A program made the position numbers and the translations under genes. A stretch of 64,000 nucleotides of DNA. Source: Cervus elaphus (lineage: Eukaryota; Chordata; Mammalia; Artiodactyla; Cervidae). The stretch's first letter is position 1. Every line of letters starts with the position of its first letter. Positions 1 to 13,900 of the stretch are shown here, one piece after another. The stretch is taken from the NCBI RefSeq assembly GCF_910594005.1, contig NC_057816.1, positions 24,259,797 to 24,323,796 on the forward strand, given 5' to 3'. Under the pieces are notes generated by a model. It made no database searches. It was not told the DNA's origin and was given only the letters and a program-made list of their open reading frames with translations.

Positions 1-1977
1 GAGGCCAGCCACTATTAGGTATCAGCAACATGTACAGTCACTTACTAGTTTCTCTCCCCATGTTAGTTTCTCTCGCACACATATAAGTGACATTTCACCA
101 TTATAAGCAATTTTCTCATAATTATAAGTAATTTTCCTTTACTAAGGTTCTGCAAAGCTAGTAATTTGACCAAACTCTTTAAATTTTGATTTTGGGAAAC
201 AACAAAAGTTATCTGAGTCCAAGACTGATAACGAAGCAGATAATGAGGTGAAATAATTTCAGAGCTAGAATAAAATGGAATACAAATAAGCATAACATAT
301 ATAAGGATTAAATAAGAATATGAAGTGTTTATCTGTGTCTCACAGTTACCACTGATTAAGTGTTGACTATTACTGTCAAAAAATGAGGTTTGGCCACAGC
401 ACACTTTTTTGGTGTGACTTCTACCTAACTCCAAAGTCATCCTAAAACCAAAGATCAAAAATATTTAAAGATAACGATGATAATAATAAAAGTACATAAT
501 TTTTCAACTAGAAGATCATATTTGTTTAAGTATGGATCAAAATTTGTGGGCTATTCCTTGATGTGTATATGTAGGACAGAATTCAGACCTTCATTTCTTT
601 GTAGTCATACCTAATAATAAAGAATATTGTTTAAATGTATATAAAGTATTGAAAAAAAAGTATTGGGTAGACAGTAAGTTGGTCTCTTCTAGTAATTTAT
701 ATATATTAGCTCTAGACTGTTTAGTGATTTACAAGTAGTGAGTACAAAATGGAATTGTAACAGTAATCTGTTTGGTGAGATCTCTTTCGAGAACGCTGCA
801 CTTCCCATGTTAATATAAAACTAGAAGAACTTTAGGAAAAATATGCTGCTTAGGAGACTAACTTTCTTACCTTTATTGTAAGTGGTCACTGGCTGTGTTA
901 TTTGAGCAAATAAATATGAATGATGAGCTAGCAAATATTTGGCATTTCAAACTTAGATGGGCAAGATTAATCTTGTGTCCACAGAATTTATTAAGATGAA
1001 AACAAATTTCTGGACCAAAAGAATCCCTAGAATCTACTTTATTAAAAGAGCCACAAAATGCTACAACCAAACCTTTTCTGGGAAAGTAGGGAAGGAAAAT
1101 GATTCAGGAAATTCTGTTAGATTTCCATTCAGCTTGTGAGTCAAGATGTTACTCAAGATAGAATGAATAAAAGAGGAAGAGGATAATTTTCAGCAGAAGG
1201 AAAATGAAAGTTCATGTAATCTAACTTATAAGATAAATAAATTTGGTTAATTATAATATTAAACAAAATCTGTTAAAAAAAAAACAAACCACAGCTCAAA
1301 ACACAATAAACAGGTTTAGTAAAGTCAAAACAAGTACAACCAACTCTCAATTATCTATGGTGATTTTAAAGTATCAGTAAGAATTATTAAAAGAAAAAAC
1401 AAATCCAGAAATAATAGAGATAATGTACACCAATTAGGGGAGAATTGATACTGACTCCATGCCCCACCCCCTGGACTCAAAGTAAAATGAATTGGCTGTA
1501 CTCAAGAGAAGAAAGCTGAGAGCTAGGTCATTGTGTATACCCAGAATAGCTGAACATGAATGATATAGTTGATTTTGTAATTGATTATTATCTACAACGC
1601 TGATCCTGGAGTTGCAAAGAAAAGGAGAGGTCAGATTGCCTTTCAGGTTTTATCTGCCTCCAAATTGATCAAATAAAGCTATTCCATGGCATGCATAATT
1701 TTAAAAAAAATTCCAGCTCTATTCCAGCATTCTTTCTCCTCCATTTTGGAATCCAGCACATCCATAGTTAAGATTTCTACCCACAAACGAAAGCCCAAAT
1801 GCCAGTCTTTGTTGGGAATCTGTACATGCAGATGTGGGGCCTCAGAATACCTCCAAAAAATCCACTAACTTGATAAGCTAAAAAGCAAAGGGAAGTCATT
1901 AAAAAAAATTATTTTATAAGATTTTCTGTTTTCTTTTGTTTATACGAGTTTAAAAACCAAATCTCAATTCTACTTAC
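1..1977 (-). other. TSG101 intron 5 (partial)
   Basis: AT-rich intron with no exon and no repeat that I can name confidently. At 643-665 there is a 9-bp direct repeat (AAAGTATTG) separated by five A residues, listed separately. The short open frames here show no homology or coding bias that I can recognise. Confidence 0.6.
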
Positions 1978-4900
1978 TATTTGGTGGCCCTGTTGCCTGG
2001 TATGGTGGATAGGATGCTGAAACAGTAGGACGAGAGAAGACAGGAGGTTCATCTCCAAACACCACAATCATGACTTGAATAAGCCCCAACAAGTCTGACT
2101 GTGGCTAAAAATGGAAAACAAATTTAAGGCAGTTACAGATTTAATCTTTGGTAAACAGGAAATGTCTGGCCAGTTCTTATCTGTTTTCAACTTAGCTCCA
2201 CAATTTTCTTTGTAGGACTCCAAACGTGAAAATTACATTTAATTAACAGAGCTATGTGATTTCTTATTATTTATGTGTAGCAAGGCTGCTGTTTCATGTA
2301 TAGAAAACCAGCACTAGCGAAAGCACCATACTGCAAAAATTCAGATAGTATCGTTCTTCATGGGACTCCATACAGCTAACCAAAATTTATTGTATTTCCA
2401 GAGGACAAATTAAGGATTCTGGTACAAATTTAGGGACAGATGTAAGCACTAGTCACAAATATTATTTAAGGCCTTTAAAAAGATAACAATGTTACCTTGA
2501 AAACACATGTTCCTTAACTAATTTTTATTAAAGATAGTACTGTAATTTCTTAAATTATAGGTAGACTCCATTTTAGAAATTACTAGATTGTTGTACAAAA
2601 GATACAAATTGTTAAAGGATCTTTCCTTCTAATATCAGTTTCAAAGAGAGTGCTGTATCCCATAAAGGCTGCTAAATTTTTTTCTCAAATATCTAACTGA
2701 TCACTAACTTAAGACAAACTATGCTAGGCAAAGTTGTTCATACTGACTTATCTGATGATCCCGTTTCCACCCATTACTATATTTTGTGTGTAGCTCATCT
2801 CATATACTTTATTCATGAGTTCATCAAGTTCTGAAGGGTTACTCAATGATCTTGATCTGCTAACCGTCTTCATACCTTCCCTTCTCCTGACAGAAGAATT
2901 TACTAGCTGTTTTCAACTTTCCTAAGCACCATTTTGTTTACTTCTATCCCAAAGTATGGTCGATGACAATAGACAACATTTCAGAAACGCTCTTATGAAA
3001 ACTTAGTGATTCTCACTACTCCCGTATCTTTCTCATGTATGTCTATGAACTGACAGGCTGAGGCTGGGAGCAAGCATGCAAAGCATCTGTGCAGCACTGA
3101 AGAGAAGGGGCTGGAGGTCATGGCTGGTGTGTGGGGGCTGCTATTGGGAACCACAAAATTTAATCTCTTATCTTTAGTCCAAGAAAACTCCCAAACTCAC
3201 TCATAAAGTGATTTTAAAATCATGCAACTTAAAAACTGAGATATAGCATAAAATTTACCATCTAAAGGTATACAGTTCAGTGGGATTTGCCCCCCATCAT
3301 CACTATCTAATTCAGAACACTGCCATCATCCTCAAAAGAAATCTGTATCTATTAGTGATCCTTTGCAATTTCCCCCTCCCTCCAGCCCCTAGTAACCACT
3401 AATCTATTTTGTCAATGGATTGCCTACTCTGAACATTTCATGTAAATGGAATAATATAATACGTGTCTGGCTTTTTTCACTTAGCATATTATTTTCAAAG
3501 GCTCACTCATGTAGTATGAATAAGTACTTCATTTATACAATCTCATAACCATCATTTTGTCAAGACAAATTTTACTTTAATTCTTTATCATACCATTCCT
3601 TTCATGTTAGTTTTTGAAGGAAGGAAAATGAATTCCAGGCCTATTATAAAGTGATAGGACATTAATATTTCAGAATGACAAATTACTAATTCAGAATAAT
3701 ATGGGAAGGATACCAAAAAAAATAGCAAGAATATTAATTTATTTTAGCTCAAATGCCTAAAGGTCAACTAAAACATATCTTTATAAAACTGCTTCCCTGT
3801 TGAAAACCCCGGTTAAGAGCAAAACTGCTTCCTTCCCTATCTCTTTTGTTTGCTTTTCCAGAAAGCAATAAAAATGTTAATTTTACATTCCAAGCAGTAT
3901 ATATGTTCAGAATTAAAATTAATAAGCAATTTAATTGGTAAGATCAAGATAAATGACAGCAGCCCTCACTCATCTTCTGCATCATGCTAGATTACTGCAA
4001 TGGCCTTCTGTGTGGCTTCCAGTTTTCCTTATTTGCTATGATTGAGAGGATTTTCTATAGAAGTTCATGCTCCCCACACCTAATACAGAGTTGTTGCTGA
4101 GAGTCAGTTGCTTATGCAGTAACTACATTTTCCAGTCTCTCTTGCAACTAGATTTTACTAAGGGACCATAAGCAGAAGAGATTTAACTTCCAAGCCAAGA
4201 TGCATAAGGAACGCAGTCCTCCACTAGTCCCTCTTTGCTTGTCTTCCTTGACGCAGAGGACTCTGAAGCCCTGGCAGATGGTGGCACCACAAACTGGAAA
4301 GAGCCTGGTGCCTGAAGCTCTAGTGAAGGAAAGCTGCCTGCCGGCAAGGAAGACTCCCAGTGGGCTATTATGTGGGTAAGAAATTTCTAGTGTTAAGTCT
4401 CTAGAATGTTTTAGAGCAGCTAGTGATTTTTTAGTCAGAAAGCTAATTAATGTATTTATCTAGTATACTTCAGATATTATACCCGATAATCACTGCATTT
4501 AATACCCTACTCTTGTTCAAACATCTAAAATGACTCCCAACTGCTTACTAAAGGACAAAATCTGTAGCTAAAAATCAGGATCTTCCATGATATAACCTTG
4601 AATACCACGCCAAAATTAGCTACCATTATGTCTTATTAGATCTGTGGAATATATCATACATAGATAGATAAATGTATAAAACAAATGTAACTTTACAGAG
4701 TAACCATAAAGGAACTATTTTTGTAGCCATCACCCAATTTAAGAAGATTGACAGTAACTTAGAAGTTCCGAACTGCATCCCCATCTGTTTAGAGTTACCC
4801 ACTTCTCTGACTTAGTGGATGATCATTCCTTTCTTTAAACATACTATATCTCATAAACAATTCTCTAAACAGTATGTTTAATTTTTCCTATTTCTGAACT

Positions 4901-7900
4901 TCATTGAATTAAATCAAAGTGTATTCTATTCAGACTTATTTCAGCAATGTTTTTAATATACATTCTTGTTCAAGAATATAATTATAAATTCATTTTGATG
5001 GCTGTATGGTATTCTACTGAGTGAATATACAACTTCTTTATTCATGCTTCTATACTGCTAACAGTCCCGTGGATTGATTATTTATGTTGTCATGAACATT
5101 CTTGCTATGTTTCCTAGTATACATGTGCAAGGTTTACTCTTGGGCAGTGGTTTTCAACTGGGGGTGCTATTTTAGCCTCCTAGTGAATATTTAGAAACGT
5201 CTAGAGACATTTATAGTTGTCACAACTGTGTGTGGCATGTGCCATCTACTGGCATCTTGTGGATAAAGGGCAGGGATTCTATATCCTGTAATGAACAGGA
5301 CAGCCTTTCTACAGTAAAGAATTATCCAACCCCCAACCCACAATGCCAACAGCACTAAGGTTGAGAAACCCTGCTCCAGTGTGAAGTAGAACCAAGGAGT
5401 AGAACTGCGAGGACATAGGGCACGGGCACTTACAACTTTACTAGGTAATTAATGCCAAACTAATTCCGAGTAGCTGTGTAAACCTCCATCAGCAATGTCT
5501 AAGAGTTCCCTTTGTTCCACATTCTCTCTAACTCTTGGTACGGTCAACCAGGAGTGAAAATGTAATGGACATGTAATGGCATCTCATGAATTTTAAATTA
5601 TTATATATTTCCCTCTCCATTAGCAGGATTAAAATCTTTCCATATATTTATCGGCCATTAAGATTTTTTGTGAAATACTTATCCAAGAGTTTCATCTATT
5701 TTTCTATTGGGCTTCTTTTTATGATTCCCCAAAGTTATTTTTATGTTCTGGATATTATACTGTAGGTGATGAGTATATTCTTTCAGATTATGGTTAATCT
5801 TTTCACACCTTTTAATGTGTGTTTAATGAACAGAAGTTCTTAATTTGCATAAGCTCAATTTAGTCTTTTTTCTTTCTTAAAATTTAGTCTTTTTTCTTTT
5901 ACAGTAAAAGTTTTGCATCTTCTTAAAAAAAACCTCACCTATTACAAGATCATGACCTTAAGGTAGTCTCCTATATTAAGTTTTATATACTATATATATA
6001 TATATATATGTAAATTTTTGTATACGATACAAATAGGAATCTGTCCCAACTCCACTACTGAAGTTCTTAATCTTATTCCCACTGATCTTCTATACCATAA
6101 CTGTTATACATTAAGTGTTTATACTTAGGCATAATTTTTTTTTCTTACTGTGCTTAGCTTTCCTGTGTTTTGCAGATATTGCAATTTTTACAAATTGAAG
6201 GTTTGTGGCAACCCTGTGTTGTCAGATAATAGTTAACATTTTTTAACAATAAAATATTTTTTAAAAATTTTCTTGAAGTATACTTGATTTACATTGTTCT
6301 TGTAATTTCCCCTGTGTGATTCAATTATACATATTCTTTCTCATATTCTATTACAGTTTGTTACAGTATACAATAAATATATTTTTTTAAATTAAGGTAT
6401 AAACATTGTTTTTTTTAGACCTAACACTATTGCACATTTAACAGACTACAGTACAGTGTAAACCTAACTTTTATATGCATTGGGAAACCATGCAATTCAT
6501 GTGACTCATTTTATTGCAATATTTCGCTTTATTGCTATGGTCTGGAATCAGGTCTGCAATGTCTCCAACGTATGCCTGCATAGTGGATCTTTTTCTGGGT
6601 TATTTATTATGTTCCATCTATCCATCTGAATACTTCTCTGACAATTCCAAGCCATCTTAATTACTAGTTTTTTAAAAAACATTTTGATGCCTACAGGGCA
6701 AGTCCTTTCCACCTTATTCTTCTTGGCTATTCTTAATCTTTTGAATTTCCATATAAATTTTAGATTCAGCTTATCAAGTTCAAAAAATTAAGAAACAAAT
6801 ACACAAAGAAACAAAAGCTTCTCTTAGGAAATAGTTCAGTTTGTAGATATACTATAAACTGAAGAGTCTATATAATACTGAGTCTTCCAATCCATGAATA
6901 AGGTTCTCTTTCTTTCTCTGTAATGGATGTGTACATCTTTTGTAAGGTTTACTTCTAGGTCACTAGCATTAAAAATATAAAGTATTCATATGCCAGTTCA
7001 GTGACTCTCTCTTCTGCTGAGTGCAATCTGCTACTAACCCACCTATTGAGTTTTTAAATTTCTATTATTCTATTTTTCAGTTCTAAGATTTCCATTTGGT
7101 TCATTTTTAATATAATCATATACCTAACATAATTCTCCACCTTGAACACATTAATCATAATCATTTTCAAGTCTCTGTCTGATAACTGGGTTACCTGAGG
7201 GTGGTGCCTGCTTCTAGTGTCTTTTTCCCCCACTCTATGCCCTATCTCTTGATGTACTTGATAATTTTAAATTGTATGCTTGACACATACATGTATGAAT
7301 GTTTGAATAATTACACAGATTCTATATACTATCTTCCCCCAACCAAAGTTCACTCTATCTTATCGCTGGCAGGTAAGTGTGGAAAATCACCTTAATATAA
7401 GCAGGGGCTGAGCTGATTCAAGGTTGGAGTTTTACAGGGCTCATTCTGCCTGAGTTCTCACTCACAGGGTGTGTTCCTCCAGCATGCCAACTGAGAATCT
7501 AGGGCATTTACTTCTACCCATCCTCCTTGATAAGGTTTCGAACTCCTACTTCTTCTACAACCTAAGACTGCTGAGAAGTTGGCTGTGTTTTTCAGAGGCT
7601 CTCTGCTTAGCTTTTTTTAACATTGTGTCTTTAAAATTTAGGAATTCAGCATATGTCTTGAGGGGGAAACTCAGATTATATCTGGCTCCCTTCTTTGTAG
7701 CTTCCTTTTCTCCTAAATTCTTGGCTCCTAAAATACTGGGTAGCTAGCAGACAGAACAAATGTTTTCTTTTGGGCTCTAGGAGACTGTTAGAAACTTTGC
7801 AGTCTTCTTTGCCTCTAGCTAAGGCCTTCTGCTCAGATTATCAGCGTCTCACTTTGCACCAACAATCAGTCAATACTCCTGGGGAAAACTGACAGAAGTT

Positions 7901-10900
7901 GATTCATCTTTTTACGCTTTCCTTCTTCATAGGATCTTGGCCCTTCAAGTCCTAACTGCCTCACTGTTCTGCAGTGTTCCACAGATGTTGGTTCTACTTT
8001 GTTTGGCTTTTCCAGCAATATTTTGGATAGAAATTGTCAGAGCTAAGCCATCAAAAGTTTATTCCTATTACTTCCTGATTGGAACACTTTGAGTAATGAG
8101 ATTTGAACAGTTTCACAAATATATGTCAAAGAATACTACTTTTTCAAGTGTATTCCCCACATGTGAATTCTATCTATTCTTAAAGGTTCAACTCAAGCAA
8201 ACAAAACAGTGACTGCACGTATTCTGTAAACTACCAAGCTCTATAAAAATACATGTTTCTTTCAAAAGCCTTTTTCAATTACCCAGCTCAGTGATTAGTG
8301 ATCTTACATGAATTTATCCTCCTTTAATACTCCTTGAGTGTTAACATAAAGTAGATGCTAGTGAACAAAATATATAATACAACAAACTCACAGAATACCA
8401 TTAATACTTACGTGCTTCCATTCATGTAGATAAGGAAGATATATCTTCCCATTAGCATCCACATGCTTTCCCGTTTTAATAGTCATTGAGCTAGTAGGCT
8501 TAACGAAACAGATAGGGGGATTATACGGATATGTGTCCAGCAGCCACAGGCAGATTGGAATATTGTATGTATTACCTGAGAGAGAAAGAGAAACTTCAGT
8601 TACTCTATTTTTATTATTTTTCAATAGTGGTTTAGTAGGTAAGCAAGAAAGAGTAACAACTAAGCAACACTTAAAAAAAAAAAATCACAACAAATATTTT
8701 ATGTTTCAAAGTCTGTTTAAGATCACCTTCTCAAATTTTCAGTTTGTAAAATACAAGAGCAGGATTAAGGAGTTAACTGATCACTACTCTACCAGTGTGA
8801 GCTTACTGCTGTAAACACATTATTCACAAATTATCTTTTGGTTCAAGTCATTCTTTTATTATTTGACTTCTGTCACTTCAGTTACTAAAATTTCCTGGGA
8901 AGACTGGAGATAATGGCGTTCTACCAGAAAGGGATATACACTGGACTTGAAACTCCCGTGCCAAAAGTCAAGACTGTGTAAGATCTAACCCAAATGTCAA
9001 ACAGATGCTGACTGTTTGGTCACAGCCTGACCAATGAATGGCTTTTCAGAGGTGGTTTCAGAATCAATGATGTCATCTCCTTCTCTTTATGAAATAGAAT
9101 CTCTCTCAGCTGAGAAATTTGCCTACATGTAATCGAAATGAACAGTGTTTCAAAGGATCCAATAGAGTTAATATACTGAACATAAATCAAAGACTTTTGT
9201 TACTAAGCTCAAAGCCCAATTTCCCAAGCAAGCATCTGAATCACCTAGCAATTCAGACACATGTCCCCTTCTGAGAAACAGTGCTACTTCATCAAAGTAT
9301 ATATACATACATTTCACTAGAAAAAAATCAGTGATGGAAAAAAAAAAAAAAAAAAAAAATCAGTGATGGGACTTTGGATTTATTTTTTTACTCAAAAGTA
9401 CTTCTACAATGAACCCCCCCCACACACACAAAGGATACATCTTAATACACAAAACGTAACTTTATTTCCACCACCCAGAATTCTTTGCTTTCTCCAGAAA
9501 ATAATGCTTTCTCCAGAATTACTCAGGCTTAAGAACTGTGCCATGTAAAAAAATGGTGAGGGAACAGAGGTTTAGTTTAGATAAAATGTACATAAAAAAG
9601 GGAACCCTTGTGCACTGTTGGTGGGAATATAAACTGGTGCAGCCACTGTGGAAAACAGTATAGAGATTCCTTAAAAATGAAAAACAGAACAAAATACGAT
9701 TTGGCAATTCTACTTCTGAGTATTTATCTGAATAAAGTTAAAATACTAATTTGGAAAGCTGCAACATTAGTTACAATAGCCAAGATATGGAAGCACCCTA
9801 AGTACCTACTGATAGGTGAATGGATAAAGATGTGGTATACAGATACACAGTGAAGTAGTACTGAGCCATAAAAAAAGAACGGAATCTTGTCACTTGTGAC
9901 AACATGGATGGGCCCAGAGGGTATTATGTTAACTGAAATAAGTCAAACAGAGAAAGACAAATAAAGTATGATTTCACTTACAAGTGGAATTGAAAAGACA
10001 AAACAAATGAATAAAACTAAACAGAAACAGATTCATAGATTCAAAAAACAAACAGGCAGCTGCCAGAGGGGAGAAAGGTGTGGGGAGAGAAGGAAGTGAA
10101 GGAGATCAAGAGGCTCAAACTTTCAGCTGCAGAATAAATGAATCACAGGTATGAAATGTATAGTTAAGGGAAAGTCAATAATTATGTAATGATTTGTATG
10201 GTGACAGATGGTAACTAGACTTATCATGATGATCACTTTGAAATGCATAGAAATATCAAATCACTATGCTGTGTAACAAAAACACAGTGTTAGAGGTGAA
10301 TTATCCTTCAAACACGCACAAATAAGCAAACATAGAAAAAGAGATCAGATTTGTGGTTATCAGAGGTGACGGCTGGGGGGAAGGGTGAATTATAGTAAGG
10401 TATCAAAAGGTACAAACTTCCAGATTATAAAATAAGTACTAAGAAAGTAATGTACCACATGATAAATGCCATGAACACTGCTTTTGTTGTATATGAAAGT
10501 TAAGAGAGTACACATCACAAAGGAAAAATATTTTTTTTCTATTTCTCTAATTGTATCCATAAGGGATGATGGATGTTCACTAATCTTACTGTGGTAATCA
10601 TTTCTTGATGTATGAAATCAAATCATTACACTGTATACTTTAAACTTATCAATGCTATTATCAATTACATCTCAATAAAACTGGAAAAAAAATAATGCTT
10701 TTAATTATGTCTACAAGAGTTTTCTGCCTCCTACTTTCACTTATACCTATTCACTCATATCAGAGCTTACTTCCTGGGGTAAAGGCAAAGTCAGCCATTC
10801 TGCATTTCACTCATACTTGCTCTATGAAATGCTGATGCGCAAGTGTTTTCTCCCTCTGAATGGTTGACTCATCCCTTAATAATAAGTTTGAACATCATTT

Positions 10901-13900
10901 CTTGGATGACCTTCCTATATGTTCCTGTTCTCCTCTATAATCTCACAGCACATACTTTATTATTCTATAGCAGGTATAGAATAGTATAAATATCTATTTA
11001 TTCCCCATTTCCTCTATTTCTGTATGCTCTTCCAGATACATCTTTTATTCACCTTTGTATCCCTAGCCCTTAACCCCTACGCATAGCAGGTACTATATAC
11101 GATCAGTGGAAAAAAAAAAAAAAAAAAGATCAGTGGGTAGGTTACAGAGACACAGGCCTTAGCCAGTCACAAGAAACAATTAACCAACAAAAACAGAACA
11201 GCTGCTTATGAAGCTGAATGCTCCATTATCGCTTTAAGTATTCCACCAGAGGGTGGCTGACTGGCTAAGAGATGTAATTATCCTTCATCAGCATTACAAC
11301 CATAGATAATAGCTAATTTTGGTACCTCTTTATTATATACCAGTCTCTGAGCTAAATCCTTTACAATATATGTTATTACAAATTAATTATTCCTTGAGTT
11401 AGGACCATTATACAAATGCTATAGATGCCCACTACCACAAAGCTTGGAGAAGGAAACAGCAACCCACTCCAGTATTCTTGCCTGGAAAATCCCGTGGACG
11501 GAGGAGCCTGGTAGGCTACAGTCCATGGGGTCGCAGAGTCGGACACGACTGAGTGACTTCACTCACTTCATACTTTGTCACTGGAGAAGGAAATGGCAAC
11601 CCACACCAGTATTCTTGCCTGGAGAATCCCACGGACAGAGGAGCCTGGTGGGCCATGGTCCATGGGGTCAGAGTCGGACACGACTGAAGTGACTAAGCAC
11701 GCACCACAAAGCTAATTGATTACAAAGCGAGAACTAAAACCCTACTCTGCCCTGACTGTAAAGCCTTTATCTTAGTCACTACATTACACAGCTTCCCATT
11801 GTCAGATAAGTTTGAATAGGACGGGAGACTGAACTAGGAGGCAGCCAAGATTCCTTTCTAGTTCTAAGATTCTCTGAAACAAAACTCTCCCAGTGCTTCT
11901 AGGTACTTACTTGTTGATATATCTTTGTAAGGAAGGTGGTGGTGGAAGGAAGCTTTGTAAGGAAGCTGAAAATATTAGGTGCTGCTGCCAAATGAACTTC
12001 AATTAGAAGTTAAAGTTTCTATATTATCATGAAAGTCATGAGAAAGCAAGCTTAATTTACTTACAATTCTTTGGCAACTAAGTATGAATTAAAATGCATC
12101 TATGCTAGAAAAATAAATCACATAAGACATTTACCTCTATAAGGCACAGGAATTGTTCCAGTAAGGTTCATTAGTTCCCTGGAACTGCCATCATTAAAAA
12201 CTGAAAGGTGAGAATATTGAGTTAATCAATAAGCATTTTGACAGATACTCTTACATAAGTTATTCTTTCAGAAACAATGGCTACAATGCACTATTACTCT
12301 TGAAAGGGAAAAACTTGCTAATGTTCAAACATTTTGTCCAATAACAAATTATCCTTTGTTGATTCACTTAATGGGATCAGCTTTTGAATGAGTAAAGATA
12401 CTATGAATTACTTATGAAAATAAATGTGAATGCTATAGTATCAATAAATAAGAGCTCTGGGTCTTCAACCAACATGATTATAAGATTACTTAAAAATCAC
12501 TATTAATTGCTGCCCTGCGGGCTCAGATGATAAAGAATCTACCTGCAATGCAGGAGACCTGGATTTGATCCCTGGGTCAGGAAGATTGCCTGGAAAAGGG
12601 AATGGCTACCCATTTCAGTATTCTTGCCTGGAGAATTCCATGGACAGAGGAGCCTGGTGGACTACAGTCCATGGGGTTGCAGAGTGGGACACGACTGAGC
12701 GACTAATGCTTTCACTTCCACAAATATTAACCTAATAGCATTAAATTTTAGATTTCTCAGATGTTCACTCCTACTCACTGTCATTTTCAATCCCAATGTA
12801 GCACCCCACAGTAATAAAAAGGAAAAAAGATTTTCACAAATATGGACATCTTCTTTTAATACAAGTATTTCTCACATCACACAAGTTTTCCTATCTGTAA
12901 TTGACTGAATAACTAGGGCACATAATCTGTATTCCATGAACAGCTATTATTTGCAACAATTTGGAATTAACACTGTACTATATGGGAAAAGGCTATAAAG
13001 TACAGTACAAGAATACAAAACTATACTGTTGACCTCAGTTCCTTTACCTACTATTGACACTTACAGCCTGTGATGTAATTTACTCCGATTTTGTGTTTTT
13101 AAAAGACTACATTAAATTCTAGGTTTATATTTACTCTAAAAGCATGTTGATGACAATGGTTTAGACTTGGTCCAGTCACACAAAGCTATATAAGATGTGT
13201 TCAATGAGGCTGCAGTCTTTGTCAATTTTGATCATTTATTCTTTCAGTATTCAGTAAAAACTACACACTTACCATAACTTTCTAGACTTAGTCACTTTAC
13301 TCCCCCAGAGAAGCCATTTTAAAAGTAACTCTAACTTCGGAAAGATGAGTTTTCTTGCAGATCTAAATACCACAGTGCAGTACGTGGACAGGAGGGAGAA
13401 CTGTCCTAGTGTGGGAGAGGACTTCTGGTTCATGACTGTTGTTCAGGGAATTCAGGACTGATTCCCCCTCTGCCGCCTCCCACCTCTCCACCAGTTTGCA
13501 CTCACTGCAGGGGCCTCACAACAGGCACACGGCAGCACGGTCTCCCTTGGCCCTGGCACATTGTCCACAAGGAGACAGGGTTGGAGAGATTATGCTAGGA
13601 TTGGTGGGGCCAAAAAGACTACTAAAAAACACCTGGAGAAAGTGTTTTCATTGTCATTTCTAACTTAAATCACAATTTCATCTCAATAGAGGGTGGACAC
13701 AAACCGTCACCTACACACTCTACAGAATTAAGGACAACAGTTTTTAAGCGTTTTCTTCATCTATAAAATGAAAAGAATAGTCTAGAATATAATTTTACAA
13801 AATGTGTTCCTAAGAATATAAAGAGATGCTCTAGAGAGAAAAAAACGGTTCACTAATTAACTCTAGAATATACTGAACAATGTATTATCTTCTCTCCCCT

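Larger units (their letters stand above)
2105..8411 (-). other. TSG101 intron 4: old LINE and DNA-transposon remnants
   Basis: 6.3 kb with no exon. Recognisable content is an L1M piece (about 3215-3590), a longer L1M piece (about 4640-5850) split by a MER5A element, and a Tigger-like element (about 6150-6590). There is a (TA)n run at 5990-6009 and a 24-bp tandem duplication at 5857-5904. The rest (2105-3200, 3600-4600, 6600-8400) is AT-rich; apart from a possible L2 scrap near 4500-4620 I see nothing definable. Confidence 0.65.
8576..12134 (-). other. TSG101 intron 3: L1 3' end and a BovA2 SINE
   Basis: 3.6 kb with no exon. An L1 3' end occupies about 9590-10690 and a BovA2 SINE 11445-11702. 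Two A-tracts bounded by direct repeats lie at 9321-9369 and 11101-11136. The remaining sequence (8576-9300, 10700-11090, 11720-12134) shows nothing I can name. Confidence 0.65.

Noticed and set aside
13439..13663. 74-codon frame in a GC-richer part of TSG101 intron 2
   Set aside because: No recognisable domain or splice signals that would join it to TSG101; probably chance.
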